DNA of 64,000 nucleotides from UBA3946 sp002385755 (GCA_050953085.1 JBMNLX010000001.1:124001-188000), one strand, 5' to 3'; positions 27,272-36,574 are shown, counted from the first letter of the stretch. Numbers and translations are program-made. Notes: generated by a model from the sequence alone, not told the origin.

Positions 27272-28534
27272 TTTCTATCTCCTTTAAATAAGCAAGCAAA
27301 TTTTCTTCCGGAATAGTTTCCTGGTTTTTAGTTTTCGCGTTTTTAACGGTTAAGACGTTGTTTTTTCTTTCTTCCTCGCCGATAATGACGATCGCCCCCG
27401 CGCCGGCGCGATCGGCGAGACGGAATTGCGGTTTCAGAGCGGTTTTCGCGTAATCGAGCTCGCATCGATAGCCGCCTCGCGCAAAAGCGAGGCTACCTGA
27501 AGCGATTTTTCTTTCGACGCTTCGTCAAGACCAATCACGGCGACGACAAGACCGGAATCAAGTGCGGGGAAGAGGTTTTGCTCTTCCATGATGCCAAGAA
27601 TTCTCTCAAGCCCCATCGCGTAACCGACACCGGGGATATCGGGCCCGCCGAACGAAGACACAAGGTCGGCGTAAATGCCGCCGCCGCCGGCCGCGAGCCC
27701 CCGATAAACGTTATCGCCTTCGTATATATACTCGAAAACGATGTCGGTATAATAGTCAAGCCCGCGCACAAGGCGGGAATCGGCCTCGTATTTGACGCCG
27801 AGCAAGTCCAATCCCGCGCGAACTTTCCGGAAATATTCTTGGGCTTCGGCGGAAAGGCAATCGGCGATCGAAGGCGCAGCGATTACGGCGGGGTGGTCGC
27901 TATCGGCTTTGCAGTCAAGGACGCGGAGCGGGTTTTTATCAAGCCGCCTCCGGCAGTCCTCGCAAAGCCCGTCGCGATGCGCGGCGAAATGCGCGCGCAA
28001 TCTATCGGCGTAGGCTTCCCGCGAGGAAAAATCACCGATCGAATTGATCTTTAAAATAATGTCTTTAATGCCCAGGCGTTTTAAGATCTTATCGCCGCTC
28101 GCGATTAAATCGGCGACAAGCAAGGGGCTGACGTCGCCGAAAACTTCGACGCCGAACTGGTAAAACTGCCGGTAACGACCGGCCTGCGGGCGCGAGTAAC
28201 GGAACATCGGCGCGAAATAGTATAATTTCTCCGGTTCCGGCCGCGCGTAGAGCTTGTTTTCGATAAAACTCCGGACGACGCCGGCCGTTCCTTCCGGTCT
28301 GAGCGTCAGGCTGCGCCGCCCCTTGTCGGTAAAGGTGTACATTTCCTTTTCCACGATATCAGACTCTTCGCCGGAACTGCGGACGAAAACCTCGGTATTC
28401 TCGAGGACCGGCGTAATAATCTCGCGAAATCCGTACTTCTTTATTTCCTCGGTAAAACACTTTTCAATGTAGCGAAACTTCGCGGCTTCCTCGCCGACGT
28501 AATCTAGCATCCCTTTTACTCGCTGGTATATCAT
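27255..28534 (-). CDS. hisS: Histidyl-tRNA synthetase, broken by a one-base frameshift
   Basis: The first 354 or so residues are a normal HisRS: motif 1 region, motif 2 FRYSRPQAGRYRQFYQFG, and the histidine-specific GLDYYTD and AAGGGGIYADL. In this frame the protein stops early at 27434 (366 residues). The remaining C-terminal anticodon-binding domain continues in another frame from CELDYAKTALKPQFRLADRAGAG to a stop at 27255. The shift lies near 27471-27474 and fits loss of one base in a short G run (expected REAGYRCELDYAK). With the frame restored the protein is about 426 residues, the family norm. hisS is essential, so either a sequence error or a second copy elsewhere is likely. Confidence 0.9.
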
Positions 28535-28542
28535 ATATCCTC

Positions 28543-28632
28543 CAAAAAGAAAAAGCCTTAAAAGATACCTTCTAAGGACGAAATATTCCGTTTTATTACC
28601 AAATTAATCTTTAACGCAAGAAATACGTCCTT
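28543..28632 (-). promoter_or_regulatory. Attenuator-like leader of the hisS-aspS-tcdA operon
   Basis: On the minus strand CCTTAGAAG pairs with CTTTTAAGG (28556-28577) and is followed by CTTTTTCTTTTT, a terminator just upstream of the hisS ribosome binding site. An earlier AAGGACG (28626-28632) is exactly complementary to CGTCCTT (28574-28580), which overlaps the first arm of the terminator, so the two structures exclude each other. No T-box antiterminator sequence (GGTGGNACCGCG) is present. Confidence 0.6.
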
Positions 28633-28672
28633 TTCGGATAAATCAAATCGACTTGTCAATTTTATCTATTAT

Positions 28673-28701
28673 ATTATAAGGGAATTGCCCTTTAAAGTCA
28701 A
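28673..28701 (-). promoter_or_regulatory. Promoter of the hisS operon
   Basis: On the minus strand TTGACT (28696-28701) and TATAAT (28673-28678) are separated by 17 bp. The transcript start would be about 130 bases before hisS. The rest of the gap (28702-28896) shows nothing else I can support. Confidence 0.8.
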
Positions 28702-28909
28702 GAAATTTTTGGCTCGACAAAAGTCGCTACTTCTTATTATAACATAACGATTCCGGTCCGTCGCATGGAACGATTATTCCTTTTCGCAACGGTTATTTTT
28801 CTTTATCTTCTTCTTCCGTTAAGAGAGCGATAATCTTTCGTTACAAACTTATAAATTATTGTTTAGTATGCCGAAAAATGTAACATAATAATATAAAAGG
28901 TGATCATAT

Positions 28910-30589
28910 ATGAATTTTATCAGAAAAATTATCGGTTTCCCGAAAAAAGACGGCAAGCTCGACCGGGAAGGGCTCTCGCTTTCCGCCGCCGAAAACGAAA
29001 GCGAAAAAATTAAGTCTCCGCGCGCGAAAAACGCGCCAACCGGGGAAATCAGCGAGGAAGACGCCGAAATTAAAAAGAAATTCGTCGAATATAACGAAAT
29101 GAATTATGACTATCTGTACAAAGACATCTCCGACAACTTGGAGGAAAACATAAGTTTCATTAACGAAAAAATGGGCAACAGTTACGATCTTAATCTCCGC
29201 AGGCTTACCCTCGTTAATAAACATCAAAAAATCAATATCGCCGTTTTCTATATGGCCGGCATGGCCGATAACACGTTGCTCTACGACGCTTTAACGGAAA
29301 CTATCGCAAAAAACTTCCGTTTTAACGAGGAAGCGCTTAAAAGTCCGGACGAAATAATCGAGTACTTTGACCGCGTCAATCTGACGATCGGTTCCGTCAA
29401 AAAAACCGGTCTCTTCGGCAACCTCTTTCCGGTAATGCTTAGCGGCGACGCCGTGATATTAATCGAGGGCGTAAAAACGGCGTTTTTGCTCGGCTCCCGC
29501 GGTCATAAAGAAAGAGCGGTCGAGAAGCCTTCGACCCACGCCACGGTAAAAGGCGCCAACGACTCCTTTAACGAAACGCTCTTAACAAATATCACGCTAA
29601 TTAGAAGGCGCGTGAAAACGCCGAATTTGTGGGTAAAAAATTACGTCATCGGCGAGAAATCCAACACAGCAATCGCGGTCATGTATATTAAAGGCGTGGC
29701 GAGCGAGAAAGTAATCGCCGAGGTCGACAAAAGAATCAGGGAAAGCAAGTTTCCCAATATACTCGACACCGCTTATCTTGCGGATATAATCAAGGAAAAA
29801 CAGAGGTCTATTTTCCCGACCGTATATGAAACGGAAAGGCCGGATATCGCCGCCGCGAATCTTTTCGAAGGCCGGGTCGTCATTCTCGTCGACGGGACGC
29901 CCTTCGCCGCCATCGTGCCGACATTATTGATTCAATCGATTCAGTCGGTCGAAGATTACTATCATAAAGCGTCGATCGGCACGTTTTTCCGCCTGCTCCG
30001 CTTCGTCGCGCTTGCGATCGCGATTTATTTCCCGGCTCTCTATATTTGCGTCATACATTTTCACTCGGAATTATTGCCGCTGCCGCTCTTTTTCAATATT
30101 ATCGGGCAAAGGCTCGATGTTCCTTTCCCATCGTTTTTGGAAATACTACTGATGCTAATCGCGTTTGATTTGTTGCGCGAGGCGGGAACGCGAATGCCGG
30201 CGCCGATGGGCTCGGCGCTTTCCTTTCTCGGCGCAATCATTGTCGGCGAGTCGGCGGTGTCCGCCGGCCTTTTCTCCCCGATTATCGTCATTGTGGTTAC
30301 CATTACCGGGATTTGCACTTTGGCCTTGCCGGGGTATTCGTTAAACATGACGATCACAGTTTTGCGATATTTCATGATGTTCGCGGCGTCGCTCCTCGGC
30401 TTTTTCGGCGTCGTCCTCTTTTCATTAGCTCTTCTGCTTCACCTGACGAGCTTGCGCAGTTTTGGCGTTTCTTATCTCGCGCCGATATCCCCCTTCGGCA
30501 GGGTGTCGATTGTTGACGCGTTTATCCGCGCGCCTTTTCGAAAAATATTCCGCCGCAACAAAAACATCTCACAATCCCTTCCTTACTAG
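28910..30589 (+). CDS. Spore germination protein, GerA family (GerAA type)
   Basis: A 559-residue subunit of a nutrient germinant receptor in the spore inner membrane. The N-terminal hydrophilic domain (residues 1-355, charged start) and four or five C-terminal helices (about 358-530) follow the GerAA plan, with the family segment SIQSVEDYYHKASIGTFFRLLR just before the first helix. It is the first gene of a three-gene operon in the order A-C-B. AAAGGTGAT precedes the ATG. Confidence 0.95.
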   Translation: MNFIRKIIGFPKKDGKLDREGLSLSAAENESEKIKSPRAKNAPTGEISEEDAEIKKKFVEYNEMNYDYLYKDISDNLEENISFINEKMGNSYDLNLRRLTLVNKHQKINIAVFYMAGMADNTLLYDALTETIAKNFRFNEEALKSPDEIIEYFDRVNLTIGSVKKTGLFGNLFPVMLSGDAVILIEGVKTAFLLGSRGHKERAVEKPSTHATVKGANDSFNETLLTNITLIRRRVKTPNLWVKNYVIGEKSNTAIAVMYIKGVASEKVIAEVDKRIRESKFPNILDTAYLADIIKEKQRSIFPTVYETERPDIAAANLFEGRVVILVDGTPFAAIVPTLLIQSIQSVEDYYHKASIGTFFRLLRFVALAIAIYFPALYICVIHFHSELLPLPLFFNIIGQRLDVPFPSFLEILLMLIAFDLLREAGTRMPAPMGSALSFLGAIIVGESAVSAGLFSPIIVIVVTITGICTLALPGYSLNMTITVLRYFMMFAASLLGFFGVVLFSLALLLHLTSLRSFGVSYLAPISPFGRVSIVDAFIRAPFRKIFRRNKNISQSLPY

Positions 30590-30603
30590 AAAGGACGAGT
30601 TGA

Positions 30604-31761
30604 ATGAAGAAAATAATCAAGCTTTACTTGACTTTGGCCTGTGTGTTTCTCTTAGCCATCGGATGCAATAAAAACGATATCAACAAACTCAGCATAATCA
30701 GCGCGATCGGGATCGATAAATCCGAAACCGGCTTTGAGGTAACTTTCCAAATCGTAAACGATTACGTTCTTGGCCAGCAGAGAAAAATCGATATCGCGCC
30801 GGTCTCGGTCAGAACGATCAAAGGCGCCACCGTTTTTGAAACGATGGCAAAGACCTCAAACTATATCACGGATAAATTCTTTCTCTATCATTTCCGGATC
30901 TTGGCGTTTGGCGAAGATATCGCCCGGGAAGGAATCCAGCCGTTTCTCAATGCTTTCCTTAATTACCGTCAAACGCAGCATAATTATAATATTATCGTGA
31001 TCGATGGCGGAAAGGCCAAAGACGCCCTGAAAATTCAATCTTCGCTCGATTTAATACCGGGGATCGCTCTCGACGAGAAAATCCGCAACTCGAAAGAACT
31101 CTACAGTCTTGGCTCGACGATTAATCTCGATCAAGTATTATCCGACATCGCAATAAAAGGATCGCATTTTGTCTTAACGTCCGTGAAAGTCGAGGGCGAC
31201 GCCGAAAAGGGAACTGAAGGCGAAAGTTCCAAATCGGTTGATCCGGACGCATATTTTGTCGTGTCAAATTTGGCCGTTTTTAAGGAAGATAAATTATTGG
31301 GATACCTGACGGAAAAAGAATCGCTCGGCTACCAATATATTATGAACAATATAAAAAATTCCGTCGTGCCGGTCGTTTTGGACGACGAAAGCGTGCTGAC
31401 GATAGCTGTTCAAAAAAGCAAGGCCAAGGTCAAAGCGTTTATCGATAACGACAAACCGCGGATAAAAATTACCTGCCGGGTTAGGTGTTCGGTATACGAG
31501 GATATGTCGGGAATGACTAAGTTTACTTCGGAATATATGAACGAGGTTATTAAAAAGACCGAATACGAAATAACGAAAATGATGAGCGATAGCGTAAAAA
31601 GAACGCAAACCGAATTCAACAGCGATATCTTTCATTTTTCGGAAGCGATCCACCGCCGCTATCCGAAGTTTTGGAAGCAAATTATCGACCAATATGACGA
31701 GATTTATCCGGAGATGGACGTGCAAATAGAAGTTAAAATGGAACTGGACCGCGTTCGGTAA
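30604..31761 (+). CDS. Spore germination lipoprotein, Ger(x)C family
   Basis: A 385-residue lipoprotein subunit of the germinant receptor. The signal peptide ends in a lipobox (LLAIGC, Cys21). The family's beta-rich domains follow, with the typical opening AIGIDKSETGFEVTFQIVN and FFLYHFRILAFGEDIAREGI. It starts 14 bp after GerAA with GAAAGGACG as ribosome binding site. LspA in this window would process it. Confidence 0.93.
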   Translation: MKKIIKLYLTLACVFLLAIGCNKNDINKLSIISAIGIDKSETGFEVTFQIVNDYVLGQQRKIDIAPVSVRTIKGATVFETMAKTSNYITDKFFLYHFRILAFGEDIAREGIQPFLNAFLNYRQTQHNYNIIVIDGGKAKDALKIQSSLDLIPGIALDEKIRNSKELYSLGSTINLDQVLSDIAIKGSHFVLTSVKVEGDAEKGTEGESSKSVDPDAYFVVSNLAVFKEDKLLGYLTEKESLGYQYIMNNIKNSVVPVVLDDESVLTIAVQKSKAKVKAFIDNDKPRIKITCRVRCSVYEDMSGMTKFTSEYMNEVIKKTEYEITKMMSDSVKRTQTEFNSDIFHFSEAIHRRYPKFWKQIIDQYDEIYPEMDVQIEVKMELDRVR

Positions 31762-31779
31762 AGCTCAAAGGAGTAATCA

Positions 31780-32928
31780 ATGGAAAAAGCAAAATATCAA
31801 ATTAGCAAAAGCCAATTTTTCTTCATCGCCGTTTTCTATATATTCGCGGACGATATTATCCGCGGTATTTACGCGCAAAAATTAAAACAGGATATCTGGA
31901 TTTCAATTATCGCGTCCGCGCTGCTTTCGGTGATTATCCTCGCCTGTTACTTCTTATTATATAAAACGAGTAACAAAGGCGAGTTCGCGGCGATTATCAA
32001 AGAAAATGTCGGCCGGCCGATCGCTTTTGTTCTCTTTGTTTTATACGGATTCTATTTTGCTTTTCTTACCTTTCTCGGGTTAAGGGATATCGCCGAGGTA
32101 ATCACTATTTTCATGATTCATGACTTTCCCGTTTACGTTGCCGGCATAGCTATTTTGGCAGTCGTTATTTACGGCCTTTACCACGGGATCGAGGCTTTTG
32201 CCCGCACGACAAGCATTCTTTTTTTCGTGCAAATGGTCGTATTCGTCTTTTTTTCCGTGCTTATTTTGATTTCAAACCGGTCGCGTTTCGAGTATTTTCT
32301 CCCGATTGCGGAAAACGGCCTTATACCTTTCATCAAGCCGACGCTACAATCCGCGTACGCGGCGCCGTTCGGAAAACTATTCGTTCTCCTGATCATCTAT
32401 CAGTTTGTTTTGGAAAAAGAAAAATCTTACCGTTACGGCTATTACGCGATTCTTTATACGGGCTTGCTTCTGCTTTTGATTAGCGTCTATAATATTATTA
32501 TCCTGGGGCCGGAGGCGATGATTCTTGACATCCGCCCCTCGCTTAGAATATCCAAACGGATCGACATCGTGTTTTTTATTCAAAGGCTTGACCTTCTCGT
32601 TATTAATTCCCTTATTATAATGTCATTCGTTAAGGTTTGGGTGCTGTTGTTCGGGGCGAGGTATTTGTTAGCGGACGCGTTTAAAATAAAAAACGGCAAT
32701 AAAATACCGTTTGTTTTAAGTATCTTAATCGTTATCGCTTTAATGTTTTTCGCAAAAAACTATATCACGTTTCTTGACTTTCGGCAAACCATCATTATTC
32801 CCTACGTGAACTTGACATTCGAGATTATTATTCCTTTCCTTTTAATCATAATCGCGATCATTAGGAAAATTATTAGAATAATGAAGGCTCCCGCCCGGCG
32901 GGAAAACATCCTTACTCAATCAGAATAA
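31780..32928 (+). CDS. Spore germination permease, GerAB/GerB family
   Basis: A 382-residue, ten-helix membrane protein of the endospore GerAB family in the APC superfamily, which binds the germinant. It opens with KYQISKSQFF, and helix 1 starts near residue 11. It follows the lipoprotein gene by 18 bp with AAAGGAG. Its stop codon overlaps the convergent cvfB by 17 bp. The germinant is not predictable. Confidence 0.93.
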   Translation: MEKAKYQISKSQFFFIAVFYIFADDIIRGIYAQKLKQDIWISIIASALLSVIILACYFLLYKTSNKGEFAAIIKENVGRPIAFVLFVLYGFYFAFLTFLGLRDIAEVITIFMIHDFPVYVAGIAILAVVIYGLYHGIEAFARTTSILFFVQMVVFVFFSVLILISNRSRFEYFLPIAENGLIPFIKPTLQSAYAAPFGKLFVLLIIYQFVLEKEKSYRYGYYAILYTGLLLLLISVYNIIILGPEAMILDIRPSLRISKRIDIVFFIQRLDLLVINSLIIMSFVKVWVLLFGARYLLADAFKIKNGNKIPFVLSILIVIALMFFAKNYITFLDFRQTIIIPYVNLTFEIIIPFLLIIIAIIRKIIRIMKAPARRENILTQSE

Positions 32929-33736
32929 TTTTGTCGGGAAGGATTTCGATCCTTTTTTCCTTATACAGGCGCCCGAGGGCGCTTTTAAACGCTTTTTTGC
33001 TTATTTTAAAGCGCCGGTAAATGAGATCCGGGCTGCTTTTATCAGTGAGCTTCATCATTCCGTGATGGCGGCGGAGGTAGGCGAGAATCGCCTCCTTGTC
33101 CGCGTCAACAAACGAATCTGTAAGAATTCCCCGGTAGCCGCGTTCGTCTTGGTCCGTTATCCGGACGGATAGTTTTTGTCCGAGACGAAAGCCGCCGCGC
33201 GGGCCGGTATGGACGGATATGAAGTCATATGTTCCCGTAAGGAGCAGGACGCCCTCGCGGTAGAGCATATAAACATATCCTTCCGTCTCGCCCGCTAAAC
33301 CGCTCTTCTCGGATTGAGGCAGTTCTTCTCTCGCGAGGAGTTTAGCGATCAGCCGCCCGGCTTTAACCTTCAGCCGGACCGGAAGGAAATCGCCGGGACG
33401 CGGCCAGTTTTCCTCCGCCCGCGGCAAGTCGTCTTTCGAAAGCAGGATATCCTTGCTTACCCCGATATCAACAAAGACGCCGGCGCCGGGGAGAACGGCG
33501 GCGACGGGCGCGAAAGCGAAAGACTCGGTCGTGACTCGCGGCTTGTGCAGGGTCGCGGCGAGACGGTTTTTTTTGTCCAGATATAAAAACGCCTCGACTA
33601 CGTCGCCAGTTTTAATATCTTGATACAGCGTTTCCGAACGGTGGAGAAAATACTCTTTTTCCCCGTCGGAGATCATATACCCGAGCGGCGTTTCCTTCGC
33701 GACCCGATATGCTTTTATCGTGCCTAGATTTTTCAT
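32912..33736 (-). CDS. CvfB-type S1 RNA-binding protein
   Basis: A 274-residue protein with tandem S1-like domains and a C-terminal winged helix (DLIYRRFKISKKAFKSALGRLYKEKRI), the CvfB (YitL) architecture. It starts at 33736 with AAAGGAAG upstream; a longer reading would run into dinB. CvfB proteins influence virulence and mRNA control in other Firmicutes. It lies 13 bp downstream of dinB. Confidence 0.88.
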   Translation of the reverse strand: MKNLGTIKAYRVAKETPLGYMISDGEKEYFLHRSETLYQDIKTGDVVEAFLYLDKKNRLAATLHKPRVTTESFAFAPVAAVLPGAGVFVDIGVSKDILLSKDDLPRAEENWPRPGDFLPVRLKVKAGRLIAKLLAREELPQSEKSGLAGETEGYVYMLYREGVLLLTGTYDFISVHTGPRGGFRLGQKLSVRITDQDERGYRGILTDSFVDADKEAILAYLRRHHGMMKLTDKSSPDLIYRRFKISKKAFKSALGRLYKEKRIEILPDKIILIE

Positions 33737-33749
33737 TGTTTTCTTCCTT

Positions 33750-34955
33750 TTACGCGTTTTCGTTTTTAGCTTCCAGATAACCGCGGTTGATTTGATCTTT
33801 CCCGAATTTGTCCTGCAAATGCTTGACAAGATCGTCAATTCTCGCTTCCTGCTCAATTTTATCGAAGTTGTCGAAAATCGAGATTTGCTTGACGTCTTCC
33901 TCGACGGCGGATAAACGGTGGGCAAAGATGCCGATCAAGCGTATTTGGTCGCCGGGGTTAAAATAGTCGGTGAATATATCTTCCGCGACTTCATAGATTA
34001 CGGCGGCGTCATTTGTCGCGTTATCGATCGCGCGGCTGCGGTTGATCTGTCTTAAGTCGGGATATTTAAGAATAATGCCGATCGTTTGCGCTTTTCGTCC
34101 GGCCTTCTGCAGGCGGTAGCTTACGGTATTGGCGATTACTTTGAAAGTTTTTCTAAGCAGCGCCTCGTCGTAGACGGGATTTGTGAAAGTGTGCGAATTG
34201 CTTACCGACTGGGCCTCGGTGAAATTATTAGCGTCGATTTCCGCGGAACCCCCGCCGCGAGCGTGGTAAACTAAGCTTTCTGCGTGAGCCGCGCCGACCG
34301 TCTCTTTCAGCAGCTCGAAGTCGCGGAAATTGGCCAAATCGCCGATCGTGTCTATGCCGATACCCCGCAGTTTCGGCGCCGTCTTTTTACCGACGCCGTG
34401 CATTTTCTCGATCGGCAACAGCCAAAGATGTTTGTCGATCTCGCGTTTTCGGAAAACCGTTATCCCCATGGGCTTTTTGTAATCCGAGGCCATCTTGGCG
34501 AGAAACTTGTTCGGCCCGATCCCGACGCTTGACGGCAGGCGGCATTTTTCAAGGACGTCTTTTTGAATCCGCTCCGCAAGCGCGAGCGGGTGGATGTCGC
34601 GGCAGGCGTCGGTCACGTCAAGGTATCCCTCGTCAATCGACGCGATCTCGATATTCGGCGTCACCGTAAACAAGTAATCGAAAAATTTCCGCGAATATTC
34701 TTTATATAACTCCATCCGCGGCGGGACGACGATTAAATCCTTGCATAACAAAAGCGCGTCCTTGACGAGCATCGTCGTTTTAATCCCGTGTTTGCGGGCC
34801 TCGTAATTGGGCGAGAGAATGATCCCCCTGCGCAGGGGATCGTTCGGGGCGACTGCCAAGGGCTTGTTTTTATACGCTTCGTTTTCCGCGATCTCGCAGG
34901 AGGCGAAAAAACAATTCAAATCGATATGAAAAATTATTTTCGGCAAATTGCTCAT
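33750..34955 (-). CDS. dinB: DNA polymerase IV (Y family)
   Basis: A 401-residue translesion polymerase. The metal motifs are HIDLNCFFAS (residues 10-19) and SIDEGYLD; the helix-hairpin-helix region reads MHGVGKKTAPKLRGIGI, and the little-finger domain follows. The C-terminal extension is of normal length. It forms a two-gene unit with cvfB. Confidence 0.95.
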   Translation of the reverse strand: MSNLPKIIFHIDLNCFFASCEIAENEAYKNKPLAVAPNDPLRRGIILSPNYEARKHGIKTTMLVKDALLLCKDLIVVPPRMELYKEYSRKFFDYLFTVTPNIEIASIDEGYLDVTDACRDIHPLALAERIQKDVLEKCRLPSSVGIGPNKFLAKMASDYKKPMGITVFRKREIDKHLWLLPIEKMHGVGKKTAPKLRGIGIDTIGDLANFRDFELLKETVGAAHAESLVYHARGGGSAEIDANNFTEAQSVSNSHTFTNPVYDEALLRKTFKVIANTVSYRLQKAGRKAQTIGIILKYPDLRQINRSRAIDNATNDAAVIYEVAEDIFTDYFNPGDQIRLIGIFAHRLSAVEEDVKQISIFDNFDKIEQEARIDDLVKHLQDKFGKDQINRGYLEAKNENA

Positions 34956-35028
34956 TTATTGTTCCTTTTTCCAAAATAATATGATATAATCATATATATA
35001 TTATAACACAAATCTCGAGGTGACAACA

Positions 35029-35232
35029 GTGAAAAAAAAGACAAGTCAAGAAAAAAAACCTTTGATTAAAACCAAAGTAAAACCGAATAAAGCGGTGGAA
35101 ATTGAAATTCAAAAATCGCCGAGCAAAACGCTCGCGGGAAAAGTCGCGATAATTTTAATCGTCTTCGGCATGACGGTTCTGCTGCTTGTCAGCTTAATAC
35201 TTTTGATCATTGATATTGCCGGAAAATTATAA
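35029..35232 (+). CDS. Small single-helix membrane protein, 67 residues
   Basis: I do not recognise the family. A very lysine-rich N-terminus (about 35 residues) is followed by one membrane helix (about 42-64). The GTG at 35029 is preferred because GAGGTGA ends 6 bases upstream; an in-frame GTG at 35020 lies inside that site. TATAAT is present at 34984-34989. Confidence 0.65.
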   Translation: MKKKTSQEKKPLIKTKVKPNKAVEIEIQKSPSKTLAGKVAIILIVFGMTVLLLVSLILLIIDIAGKL

Positions 35233-35257
35233 ACAAACGATTGACCGTTTGTTTTTT
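35231..35257 (+). terminator. Terminator of the small membrane protein gene
   Basis: AAACAAACG pairs with CGTTTGTTT, followed by TTTTT. Confidence 0.85.
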
Positions 35258-35295
35258 TATTGACGCAATATGAATTTTCCTTTAATATAAACGCG

Positions 35296-35350
35296 CCGCG
35301 CGATTTCAAGATCGCGCGGGCCCGGCGGCTCAAGCTGCCGGCTTTTTTTA
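35296..35350 (+). other. Two adjacent GC-rich hairpins ending in a U run
   Basis: CGCGCGAT pairs with ATCGCGCG, then CCGGC pairs with GCCGG followed by TTTTTTT. The pair looks like the 3' end of a short transcript or a second terminator; the plus-strand gene upstream already has one. Confidence 0.4.
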
Positions 35351-35357
35351 TAAAACC

Positions 35358-35396
35358 ATAAAAAAAAGTGACCATAACTTTAATGTTACAATCACT
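35358..35396 (-). terminator. Terminator of spo0A
   Basis: On the minus strand AGTGATTGTAAC (35385-35396) pairs through 12 bases, including G-U pairs, with GTTATGGTCACT (35367-35378), followed by a run of U. Confidence 0.85.
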
Positions 35397-35407
35397 GTTT
35401 GGAATCA

Positions 35408-36217
35408 TCATACCACGCGGGTCAATAATTCCCTTCTTTCGCGCTTGTGCCGTAAGCGCAGCCGATCGGCGATCATCGCGATAAATTCCGAGTTTGTCGG
35501 CTTGGATTTGTGATAACTGATCGTGTAACTAAAAATATCGCTTATGGCGTCAATGTTTCCCCTAACCCAGGCCACTTCAATGGCATGACGGATAGCTCTC
35601 TCGACACGCGACGAGGTCGTGTTGAATTTGCGCGCGACTTCCGGGTAAAGAATCTTCGTAATATTGCCGAGAATATCCATGTTGTAATAAACCATGATTA
35701 TCGCTTCCCTGATATATTGATAGCCGCGGATGTGGGCGGGCACGCCGATCTCGTGCAACAGGGTAGTGATTTCCGTGTCCAAATCGGTTTGCGCGCTGCT
35801 TAAGTTCACGGAAGTAGTTTTACCGCTTTTGGACTTTTGGTTCCTAAGATCGCGGATAATTTCCAACAGATTCGTAAAATTGATCGGTTTGACGACAAAA
35901 TAATCAGCGCCAAGCTCCGCGACATTATTCATGATTTTCTCGTTGGAAAAAGCGGTAATAATGATGATGTTTTTCGGAACCTTGTACTTCTCCCTTTTCG
36001 TCTTCAGTTCCTGGAGGACTTTAATACCGTCGCAATTCGGCATAAAAATGTCCAAAATCAATACGTCGACTTGCATAACCCGTAGCGTGTTTAAAAGGCT
36101 AACGCCGTCAGTGTGAACACCGACTACCTCAATCTCCTTCTTGTCCAAGAAAAATTCCTGCATAGTTTGAACAAGCTCTTTTCCATCGTCAGCGATAATA
36201 ACCTTTAAGGCATCCAT
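35408..36217 (-). CDS. spo0A: Sporulation master regulator Spo0A
   Basis: A 269-residue response regulator. The receiver domain has the acidic pair ADDG and the phospho-acceptor in LILDIFMPNCDG, with the switch Thr in ITAF and Lys in VKPI. A linker leads to the Spo0A_C DNA-binding domain (about residues 155-265), which has the recognition region FNTTSSRVERAIRHAIEVAW. Phosphorylated Spo0A starts sporulation by binding 0A boxes; two perfect boxes lie upstream. The neighbouring spoIVB keeps the Bacillus order. Confidence 0.97.
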   Translation of the reverse strand: MDALKVIIADDGKELVQTMQEFFLDKKEIEVVGVHTDGVSLLNTLRVMQVDVLILDIFMPNCDGIKVLQELKTKREKYKVPKNIIIITAFSNEKIMNNVAELGADYFVVKPINFTNLLEIIRDLRNQKSKSGKTTSVNLSSAQTDLDTEITTLLHEIGVPAHIRGYQYIREAIIMVYYNMDILGNITKILYPEVARKFNTTSSRVERAIRHAIEVAWVRGNIDAISDIFSYTISYHKSKPTNSEFIAMIADRLRLRHKRERRELLTRVV

Positions 36218-36243
36218 ATATTCAACCTCCCACTTTGATTAAT

Positions 36244-36272
36244 AATTTACACTATTTTGCATAATAATTCAA
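36244..36272 (-). promoter_or_regulatory. Possible vegetative promoter of spo0A
   Basis: On the minus strand TTGAAT (36267-36272) and TAAATT (36244-36249) are separated by 17 bp, close to the start of spo0A. It is AT-rich DNA, so chance matches are possible. Confidence 0.4.
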
Positions 36273-36359
36273 GAAGTTTATGGTATTTTTTCTAGTTTTT
36301 TCATAATTGTTTAAATTTACCCACCTTTTTTTACAAAATTTTAATATATATGACATGGA

Positions 36360-36398
36360 TTTGTCGAAAAAAATAGAAAATCAGGATAATTCGACAAA
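36360..36398. promoter_or_regulatory. Two opposed perfect Spo0A boxes
   Basis: TTTGTCGAA (36360-36368) and TTCGACAAA (36390-36398) are exact matches to the 0A box in opposite orientation, 21 bp apart, about 150 bp upstream of spo0A. They probably mediate autoregulation. The rest of 36218-36594 holds only the promoters listed and no convincing gene. Confidence 0.8.
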
Positions 36399-36545
36399 TC
36401 AAAGCGCCTCCATTAAAATTTATTTGTATTCTTAAAAAAAGGGATACTATAAGTCGCAAACACCGCGCCAATCTAACGATTTTCTCCGCGGTTTCGAAAA
36501 AACGCGCGTCGGCGTTAATTTTCTCCAGATCTTTACGCGTTTTTA

Positions 36546-36574
36546 TTGTCTTGGCTTCGGATAAATGATACAAT
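36546..36574 (+). promoter_or_regulatory. Promoter of the small winged-helix gene
   Basis: TTGTCT (36546-36551) and TACAAT (36569-36574) are separated by 17 bp; AAGGAGG follows before the ATG at 36595. Confidence 0.55.

Noticed and set aside
28535..28680. T-box riboswitch upstream of hisS
   Set aside because: No GGTGGNACCGCG antiterminator motif or specifier-loop arrangement was found, only a simpler two-state hairpin pair.
28862..28880. Sigma-G promoter for the germination operon from a CATACTA-like sequence near 28868
   Set aside because: The match is on the minus strand, pointing away from the germination genes, with no good -35 box.
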